Positions 1-4,611 of a DNA stretch of 6,598 nt are shown here, in pieces. Position 1 is the first letter of the stretch; every line of letters begins with the position of its first letter. Made by a program: the position numbers and the translations under genes. The notes beneath the pieces are model-generated. The model was given only the letters and a program-made list of their open reading frames with translations. It had not been told where the DNA came from and did no database searches. Origin of the DNA: Gammaproteobacteria bacterium (lineage in GTDB: Bacteria; Pseudomonadota; Gammaproteobacteria; Steroidobacterales; Steroidobacteraceae); contig VBNY01000042.1 in the NCBI GenBank assembly GCA_005877705.1, positions 4,222 through 10,819 of the forward strand, written 5' to 3'.

Positions 1-488
1 TCGTCGCCCGTGGCTCCCGACAGACCCGTGCGGCCGTGGTAGGCAATGTCCAACGAGACGATCTTGCGGCGCCCTGTTGCGCGCCGCGCGGACTTGATCG
101 CAACGTCGATCGCCTCGGAGCCCCCGGTCGCGAACACGACGTACTGCATGTTTCCCGGCGCGAGGCGTATCAGCAGCTCGGCAAGGTTCGCGCGCGCGAC
201 GCTCGGGAAATGATGATTCCCGATGTCGAGCCATTCGAGCGAGGCGCGCAGCACCGCCAGCAGCTCCGGATTGCGGTGTCCGAGGGTGAACACTCCGCCG
301 TTCAGGTGAAAGTCGAGGTATTCCTGGCCGTCCAGGTCCCAGAATCGATAGCCCTCACGCCGGCCCATCACCAGATCGACGCCGAGCTCGTGAAACCCCT
401 GTACGCGGCCCGGGACGACGTGATCGTAGGCCAAGCGCAACACGCGGGCCTTCTCAGCAGACACCTGTCCCGGGGGCTGATAGCTCAT
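1..488 (-). CDS. Class III PLP-dependent aminotransferase, N-terminal part (runs off the left edge)
   Basis: The first 162 residues of a cytoplasmic fold-type I, class III aminotransferase (the acetylornithine, GABA and omega-amino acid transaminase group) are present. I read the protein from the minus strand starting at ATG 488-486. Visible family marks are the early WDLDGQEYLDF strand (residues 50-60), the GHRNPE turn (70-75), the cofactor-phosphate motif TGGSEA (121-126) followed by an AIKSARRATGR helix, and the YHGRTG motif (150-155), whose aromatic residue stacks on PLP. The Schiff-base lysine lies beyond the window, so activity cannot be checked. The start follows the permease stop by 12 bases, with an AGGTG ribosome binding site that begins inside that stop codon, so the two genes should be co-transcribed and probably coupled. 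The neighbour suggests an imported amine or amino alcohol as amino donor. The family call is firm; the substrate is unknown. Confidence 0.93.
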   Translation of the reverse strand, partial: MSYQPPGQVSAEKARVLRLAYDHVVPGRVQGFHELGVDLVMGRREGYRFWDLDGQEYLDFHLNGGVFTLGHRNPELLAVLRASLEWLDIGNHHFPSVARANLAELLIRLAPGNMQYVVFATGGSEAIDVAIKSARRATGRRKIVSLDIAYHGRTGLSGATGD

Positions 489-500
489 GATTGGATACAC

Positions 501-1865
501 CTAAGCTGGCATCTTGCGGCGTTGGATCAAACTAAAGTGAGCAAGCAGCAGTGCGTAGACGACCAGCGCATACGCCATACCCGTCGATTGCTGCGCGAAG
601 CACGCCCACAAGACCAGAAGGCACACCGCGGCCGTCGCGTAGGCGGTGACACAGCCGCCGAAGGCGCGATAGGGTCTTGGCAACGCGGCGTTGCGCAAGC
701 GCAGCCTGACGAAGGCGGCGAGCACGAATACGTAGGACACGCACAGCAGGAAGATCACGAGCAACATGGCCTTGGCCGGCGGAAACAGCGCTGCGAGGAT
801 CCCGATACCGACGACGACGGCAAGGGCCGCGTGCGGCGCCTGCTTGCTGTTGGTTGCAGCGAGTGAGCTCGGCAGATAGCCGTCTCGCGCCAACGAATAC
901 AGCTGCCGCGAGGATGTGTAGACGACCGAGAAGAACGTGGCGACCAAACCGATCAGCGCTCCGCTGCCGATTGTTTTGGTGAGCCAGCCCTGCTTGCCGT
1001 ATGCGAATGGGCTGGTCAGCGCGGCGTACAAGGGATCGTCGGCACCGCGCAGCTGTTCGGTGCCGCCGCCAGCCGGCCCAAAAAACAATACCCCGAGACC
1101 CACGAGGAGCAGCGTCACGACGGCGATCGTCAGCGCCTTGGGGATCGTTCGGCTGGGATCGGCGGCTTCCTCTGCCGCGAGGGCCGCCTGTTCCACGCCC
1201 AGAAACAACCACAGCGCGAACGGAAGCGACGCGAAGACACCGCTGACTCCGTGCGGGAACAGATCGTGGTCGTGCGCTGGCAGCAGATGCTGCGCACTGA
1301 CGAATGGCGCCATGCACGCGGCGAATAGCAGCAGCACGCCGACCGCGGTCAGACCGACTACCATGGTTGCACCTACCGCCTCGCGTGCGCCGCGCAGCTG
1401 CAGCAGCAACACCACGCCGAACAGCGCTATCTTGAGGGGAACCTCGCCGATCCCGAGCACGGCCTTGCCGTACGCCGCCGTGAAATTCGCCACGACACCG
1501 ACGGCGATGGCGAGCGCGATCAGTACCGACATGCCGACCAGATATCCCGCACTGGTGCCGAACGCCTTGCGGCAGTAAGTCTCGAACCCGCCGGCACTTG
1601 GCATGGCGGATGCGAGTTCGGCAACGCACTGGGTGAAGCCAAGATAGAAGAGGCCGGTGATGAGCGCGGCAACCACCAGACCACCCCAGCCACCGGTGCT
1701 CAATCCGTAGTTCCAGCCGGAGAACTGCCCCGAGATCGCGATCGCGATCCCGAGTCCGGCTACCTTCAACCAGCCGAGCGCGTCGGTCTGCAGCGTGTGA
1801 GGTGTCGGCGGCGCGGGAGCAGGCACGATGGGGCTTGACTCGGGTGCGAAGTGGTCTATAAACAC
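501..1865 (-). CDS. APC-superfamily amino acid/amine permease, ethanolamine permease-like
   Basis: This is an inner-membrane secondary transporter of 454 residues with about 12 hydrophobic segments, a normal length for the APC superfamily. TM1 carries the unwound substrate-binding stretch ISGQFSGWNYG (residues 44-54), then VAELASAMPSAGGFETYCRKAFG (81-103), the usual TM2-TM3 region. The FLGVEQAALAAEEAADPSRTIPKA segment (about 221-244) is the standard family loop. The GWNYG plus GWGG pattern resembles ethanolamine permeases more than cationic amino acid transporters; this is recognition by eye, not a search. The first codon is GTG (1865-1863). It has no Shine-Dalgarno sequence and lies inside operator A, only a few bases after the predicted transcription start, so the mRNA would be nearly leaderless. 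An alternative GTG at 1826-1824 (residue 14) would remove part of a proline-rich, non-conserved tail and also lacks a good ribosome binding site. It is followed after 12 bases by the aminotransferase. Confidence 0.92.
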   Translation of the reverse strand: MFIDHFAPESSPIVPAPAPPTPHTLQTDALGWLKVAGLGIAIAISGQFSGWNYGLSTGGWGGLVVAALITGLFYLGFTQCVAELASAMPSAGGFETYCRKAFGTSAGYLVGMSVLIALAIAVGVVANFTAAYGKAVLGIGEVPLKIALFGVVLLLQLRGAREAVGATMVVGLTAVGVLLLFAACMAPFVSAQHLLPAHDHDLFPHGVSGVFASLPFALWLFLGVEQAALAAEEAADPSRTIPKALTIAVVTLLLVGLGVLFFGPAGGGTEQLRGADDPLYAALTSPFAYGKQGWLTKTIGSGALIGLVATFFSVVYTSSRQLYSLARDGYLPSSLAATNSKQAPHAALAVVVGIGILAALFPPAKAMLLVIFLLCVSYVFVLAAFVRLRLRNAALPRPYRAFGGCVTAYATAAVCLLVLWACFAQQSTGMAYALVVYALLLAHFSLIQRRKMPA

Positions 1866-1878
1866 GACTGTAGTCGAG
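1856..1878 (-). promoter_or_regulatory. Operator site A, candidate TetR-family binding site
   Basis: The core is CGACTACAGTCG, arms CGACT and AGTCG around a two-base centre. It is followed on the minus strand by TGTTTATAG. The same 23-base block occurs with one mismatch at 4407-4429. It covers the end of the -10 box, the transcription start and the GTG start codon of the permease, the classic position for repression. The divergent TetR gene starts about 200 bases away, so the site may also affect that gene. Binding by that regulator is inferred. Confidence 0.68.
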
Positions 1879-1904
1879 TATAGGTCTCAGTATCCGGATG
1901 TCAA
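1877..1904 (-). promoter_or_regulatory. Sigma-70-type promoter of the permease-aminotransferase operon
   Basis: On the minus strand a perfect -35 hexamer TTGACA (1904-1899) is followed after 16 bases by TATACT (1882-1877), five of six matches to the -10 consensus. Transcription would start near 1869-1871, which leaves only about four to six bases before the GTG at 1865. The -10 element touches operator A, so a bound repressor would block polymerase directly. Confidence 0.75.
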
Positions 1905-2006
1905 TGCTTCGCAGCGACGTTGCGCCGCATCCCCCGTTACTGACATGATTACAGTACAGTGAGTGTTGTGTTCCGCAGCGGATGCGTCGCGTTTACGTCG
2001 TGTCGA

Positions 2007-2024
2007 CCGCGGTCCGGACCGCGG
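2007..2024. repeat. 18-base perfect palindrome upstream of the TetR-family gene
   Basis: The sequence CCGCGGTCCGGACCGCGG equals its own reverse complement over all 18 bases; the flanking bases (A and A) break the symmetry. It ends 56 bases before the chosen start of the regulator, so it could be an autoregulatory operator or a short GC hairpin in the mRNA leader. A smaller palindrome, GCTCGCGAGC, follows at 2029-2038. Neither resembles operators A and B. Confidence 0.6.
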
Positions 2025-2080
2025 AGCCGCTCGCGAGCCGCAGCGAACGCAGTGAATCAGCTCATACAAGGTTGAACGAC

Positions 2081-2716
2081 GTGGGTCTGTTAGGGACTCG
2101 GAAAAGCTCGCTGCGCCAGCGCGGCATTGCACGGCGCGACAAATTGCTGCAGGCGGCGGAAACGCTGCTGGAATCCCGCGAAATGGATGAGATCAGTCTC
2201 GGCGACGTGGCGCTGCAAGCCAAGGTGCCGAAGGGCTCCGCCTACCACTTCTATCTCAACATAGTGGACGTGTACGCGAGCCTCGTGGCGCGCTACGACA
2301 AGGAGCTGCAGGCGATGATGACCGCGCCGCTGCGCGGCCCCGTCGGCGCGTGGCCCGAGGTCGTCGAGATTCTGCTCGACCGTGCCGCCGAGTTCTATCT
2401 GCGCAAGCCGTCCGCACGGCAGCTGCTCGTCGGTCCGAAGACGCTGCCGGAATTGAAGATGCGCGACCGGCAGAACGACGTGGTGATCGGGCGGATCTTC
2501 GAAGACCAGGTCGCGGGCTTCTTCGCGTTGCCGGCCGTCCCCAAGCGCTCGGAGGTGTTCTTTCGCTCCGTCGAGATCGCGGATCTCATGTTCTGCCTGT
2601 CGATGCTCAGGCACGGCGTCATCACGCAGGAGATGACCCAGGAGGCGAAGCGCGGCTCGGTCGCCTACCTGGGCTCGTACTTCCCGGCGAAACTTCCCAG
2701 GAAGAAACGCAGCTAG
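2081..2716 (+). CDS. TetR/AcrR-family transcriptional regulator
   Basis: This is a 211-residue one-component DNA-binding repressor, a normal length for the family. The N-terminal helix GIARRDKLLQAAETLLESRE (residues 15-34) leads into the helix-turn-helix ISLGDVALQAKVPKGSAYHFY (38-58), which matches the family pattern, including the KGSAYHF recognition turn. The common sK-E-L tail is replaced by LNIVDVYASLV. The C-terminal half is helical and unlike any ligand-binding domain I can name. I chose GTG 2081 because AAGG sits nine bases upstream and the length fits; the upstream ATG at 1982 would add 33 residues without family similarity. The gene is divergent from the permease and its TAG stop overlaps the TAG of the opposing lipoprotein gene. 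It is the only regulator in the window and thus the natural candidate to bind operators A and B. Confidence 0.9.
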   Translation: MGLLGTRKSSLRQRGIARRDKLLQAAETLLESREMDEISLGDVALQAKVPKGSAYHFYLNIVDVYASLVARYDKELQAMMTAPLRGPVGAWPEVVEILLDRAAEFYLRKPSARQLLVGPKTLPELKMRDRQNDVVIGRIFEDQVAGFFALPAVPKRSEVFFRSVEIADLMFCLSMLRHGVITQEMTQEAKRGSVAYLGSYFPAKLPRKKRS

Positions 2717-3285
2717 GGGTTGGCGGCGCCGGCTGTGGCGTGCGCGCCCGCAGCTGTATCTGCCGCAGGCGGGTCCACCCATGCATCGACGATGCAACGC
2801 CAAACGCCGTCCGGATCTTTCCGCCACACGTTGATGAGTCGCGCGTGATTGGTCACGGGATGCCCAGAGGCGTCGTACGTGGTGATATTGGTCGTGCCGA
2901 TGAGGTACGCGAGCCGCCCGTCGGGCGACAGTTCCACCCGGCTCCAGGTCCACTCATCCTTGAATGCGGGGCCCGCGACCAGGTCTGCGACGGATTTCGT
3001 GAGGGCCTCACGGCCTGCGACCGTCGCCTCGCCCGAGCCGAACATGATTCCATCGGCGGTGAAGAAGGAAGCGATCTTGGCGGCATCTTTCTTTTCCGCC
3101 ACCGCGATCTGCCACTCGTGGTCGCGTTTCAGCAGCGCCGCCTTTTCCGCCGCCGGATCGAGGCTGGACGCGGCTTGCTCGCCGCAGCAGGCGAGTGTCG
3201 CGCAAGCGACCAGGCAGCCGAGGATGGCGAGCAAAGCCGCGCGCGGCGGGGCGGTTTGAAACGTGCCGGTCGCGGCGCGGTTCAT
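2713..3285 (-). CDS. DUF4440/SnoaL-like (NTF2-fold) protein, putative lipoprotein
   Basis: The 190-residue protein has an N-terminal hydrophobic segment (about residues 16-33) with a possible lipobox LVAC (25-28); further cysteines at 24, 33 and 34 make the modified residue uncertain. The rest reads as a DUF4440-type NTF2-fold domain: AALLKRDHEWQIAVAEKKDAA (about 48-68), FFTADGIMFGSGE, GREALTK, and a closing strand pair NVWRKDPDGVWRCIVDAWVD. Members range from small enzymes to binding proteins of unknown role, so no reaction can be assigned. The tail after WVDPP is alanine-rich and low-complexity. Its ATG overlaps the hydroxylase TGA stop as ATGA and there is no own Shine-Dalgarno sequence, so translation is probably coupled. 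Its location, periplasmic or membrane-anchored, rests on the signal alone. Confidence 0.85.
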   Translation of the reverse strand: MNRAATGTFQTAPPRAALLAILGCLVACATLACCGEQAASSLDPAAEKAALLKRDHEWQIAVAEKKDAAKIASFFTADGIMFGSGEATVAGREALTKSVADLVAGPAFKDEWTWSRVELSPDGRLAYLIGTTNITTYDASGHPVTNHARLINVWRKDPDGVWRCIVDAWVDPPAADTAAGAHATAGAANP

Positions 3286-4316
3286 GGTTTGGCGTGCATG
3301 CCGTGAACGGGGTCGGCGGCTCGCTCGGGTCCGTGCGCCGGCGCTGTGGCGGCCAGTAACGCGGCGAGTTCGATATCGGCGATCGCCGTCACGCCCTCGG
3401 GCAATGACACGATGCGGTTTTCGGGTCCAGCCCGATGACCAGTGGGAGTCAGCGGCTGCCAGATGGCTTCGATGAGGTGGCGGGACACCGGAACCGTGTA
3501 TCCGAGACCCAGATTGCGGCGCGCGCCGCGCGGGTGGAAAACGTACGAGCCGAATACACGGTCCCAGGCTACGGTGACCTCGCCGTAGTTCGTGTCTGTC
3601 TCCTCTCGGTGGGGGCTATGGTGCCAGCGATGCAGGTCCGGCGTGTTGATGAAGCGGCTGAAGAAGGTGCAGCGAAGATCGATGTTCGCGTGCGTGAGAA
3701 TTCCGCCGAAAAGATACAGCGCCGCATACCACTCGGCGATTTCCGCGGGCACCCCGAGCAGGATCGGAATTGGCGAGCCGATCACCACCGATTTGACGAT
3801 GTCGATGGGGTGGAAGCGGCCCGCATTGATGACGCTCAAGCGCGGCGCGCTGTGGTGTACGGAGTGGAATCGCCACAGCAGTGGCACTTTGTGCGCCCAG
3901 CGGTGCGCCAGGTGATTGCCCAGATCCCACAGCACGATGCCTGGGACGATCTGCACATAGAGCGGCCAGTGAGCGGGCCACACCTGCAACGATACGAGGG
4001 GCTCGATCCGCGCGATTGCCCAGGCGATCGCCCCCAGACAGACGATGGTTGCCAGGGAATTGAGCGCAATGGTCACGATCGACAGAACGATATCGTTGCG
4101 CAACTGGCCGTCGTTGCGGTTCCACGCCGGCTCGAAAGGCAGCAGGCGCTCCAGCACGACCAGTAGCGCGAGAAACAACCAGTACACCAGCTGCATGGAC
4201 ATGTCGGCGTCCCACCCGACGCCCAGCCACAGCGACGACCACAGCAGCAGCGCCCCGCCGAGCAACAGCGGATAGAGCAGGAGGGACGCGCCCTTGCGCA
4301 CTGTGGGTGTGAGCAC
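3282..4316 (-). CDS. Sterol desaturase/fatty acid hydroxylase-family di-iron membrane protein
   Basis: This 344-residue integral membrane protein carries the histidine clusters that bind two irons in this superfamily: HRWAH (138-142), HSVHH (151-155) and HRWHH (229-233), with extra histidines at GRFHP (169) and LTHAN (209) and the TNYG motif after the last cluster. Hydrophobic segments lie near residues 10-30, 41-55, 76-102, 175-189 and 196-208. The family uses O2 to hydroxylate or desaturate lipids such as sterols, fatty acids, sphingoid bases, carotenoids or alkylglycerols; the substrate here is unknown. The open frame continues upstream to 4697, but that would cross operator B and the receptor start and adds non-membrane, low-quality sequence. 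GTG 4316 has GGAG eight bases upstream and starts just before the first membrane segment, so I chose it. It forms an operon with the downstream DUF4440 gene and is divergent from the receptor gene. Confidence 0.9.
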   Translation of the reverse strand: MLTPTVRKGASLLLYPLLLGGALLLWSSLWLGVGWDADMSMQLVYWLFLALLVVLERLLPFEPAWNRNDGQLRNDIVLSIVTIALNSLATIVCLGAIAWAIARIEPLVSLQVWPAHWPLYVQIVPGIVLWDLGNHLAHRWAHKVPLLWRFHSVHHSAPRLSVINAGRFHPIDIVKSVVIGSPIPILLGVPAEIAEWYAALYLFGGILTHANIDLRCTFFSRFINTPDLHRWHHSPHREETDTNYGEVTVAWDRVFGSYVFHPRGARRNLGLGYTVPVSRHLIEAIWQPLTPTGHRAGPENRIVSLPEGVTAIADIELAALLAATAPAHGPERAADPVHGMHAKP

Positions 4317-4324
4317 TTTGACCA

Positions 4325-4328
4325 CTCC
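4325..4328 (-). promoter_or_regulatory. Ribosome binding site that sets the hydroxylase start
   Basis: GGAG on the minus strand lies eight bases before GTG 4316. None of the upstream in-frame start codons that I looked at is placed as well relative to the membrane-domain start. Confidence 0.6.
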
Positions 4329-4406
4329 GCGCCGCCGCCGATTGCCTCGAGCGAGTGTCGAGCCTGACGCCGGGGCAGTCAAAATAATGTGGCACCGGCA
4401 TTTATT

Positions 4407-4429
4407 CTCGACTATAGTCGTGTTTATAG
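4407..4429 (+). promoter_or_regulatory. Operator site B, second copy of the candidate TetR-family site
   Basis: CGACTATAGTCG (4409-4420) is a perfect 12-base palindrome, followed by TGTTTATAG. The whole 23-base block matches site A except at one central base; counting the flanks, 28 of 33 bases agree. A second dyad, ACTATA-N8-TATAGT (4411-4430), is nested in this copy. It lies about 90 bases before the hydroxylase start and about 180 bases before the receptor start, so it could control both divergent units. Confidence 0.68.
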
Positions 4430-4454
4430 TCCAAGACGGCGCGGGCGTTGTCAA
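4425..4454 (-). promoter_or_regulatory. Possible hydroxylase-operon promoter overlapping operator B
   Basis: On the minus strand a perfect TTGACA (4454-4449) is followed by TATAAA after 20 bases (longer than usual) or by poorer hexamers GACTAT/ACTATA at 17-18 bases. The -35 element is good but the -10 choice is unclear. The -10 region falls in operator B, as it does in site A. Confidence 0.35.
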
Positions 4455-4497
4455 GCACCACGCGCCCTCGGACGAGCTTGGAAGTCGTTCGCGCTGG

Positions 4498-4503
4498 GGA
4501 GGT
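4498..4503 (+). promoter_or_regulatory. Consensus Shine-Dalgarno of the receptor leader ORF
   Basis: GGAGGT is a perfect anti-16S match. It stands three bases before ATG 4507 and seven bases before ATG 4511, about 105 bases upstream of the receptor start. It is the strongest ribosome binding site in the window yet serves no large gene. Confidence 0.5.
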
Positions 4504-4506
4504 CCA

Positions 4507-4611
4507 ATGAATGCCGCAACCGAGCCGGTCCTTGCGGCCGCGCGCGCCTCGAGCGCAACTCGTTGTGCCTCAACATTGCGGCTTGACCGCACACTGACGG
4601 GAGTCATATGA
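4507..4611 (+). CDS. Possible 34-residue leader peptide overlapping the receptor start
   Basis: A short frame beginning MNAATEPVLAAAR and ending in TGVI has its TGA stop (4609-4611) overlapping the receptor ATG (4608-4610) as ATGA, a typical coupling arrangement. A competing frame from ATG 4511, better spaced from the GGAGGT, encodes 28 residues starting MPQPSRSLRPRAPR and stops at 4597, ten bases before the receptor ATG. No family or known leader type is recognised, and there is no run of one amino acid that would suggest classical attenuation. Either frame might tune receptor translation. It could equally be chance in a GC-rich leader. Confidence 0.35.
   Translation: MNAATEPVLAAARASSATRCASTLRLDRTLTGVI

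Larger units (their letters stand above)
1866..2080. other. Divergent intergenic region between permease and tetR-type gene
   Basis: This 215-base spacer holds the permease promoter and most of operator A at its left end. A weak dyad TACTG-N9-CAGTA lies at 1938-1956, and an 18-base perfect palindrome at 2007-2024. I found no convincing -35/-10 pair for the rightward regulator gene. A reading frame from ATG 1982 runs through the right part into the regulator, but that stretch has no family similarity and I treat it as untranslated. Confidence 0.55.
4317..4506. other. Divergent regulatory region between hydroxylase and receptor leader
   Basis: This region contains the hydroxylase ribosome binding site, operator B and an AT-rich island (about 4380-4431) that stands out from the GC-rich surroundings. 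The long open frames crossing it on both strands look like GC-rich noise. No terminator-like hairpin with a T-run was seen. Confidence 0.55.

Noticed and set aside
36..866. Plus-strand frame of 276 codons opposite aminotransferase and permease
   Set aside because: It spans two well-recognised genes on the other strand and has no domain-like sequence.
1938..1956. TACTG-N9-CAGTA dyad as a further operator
   Set aside because: The arms are only five bases, there is no second copy, and it does not match sites A and B, so it is too weak to list as a site.
1982..2080. Earlier ATG start for the TetR-family protein
   Set aside because: The 33 extra residues do not look like a regulator N-terminus, no ribosome binding site was seen, and the stretch contains a strong palindrome.
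2350..3306. Plus-strand frame of 318 codons crossing the regulator and lipoprotein genes
   Set aside because: It is out of frame with the TetR gene, runs antisense to the DUF4440 gene, and its composition is typical of a shadow frame.
4390..4405. TGGCAC resembling a sigma-54 -24 element
   Set aside because: The required GC of the -12 element (TTGC) is absent; the sequence there is TTTAT.
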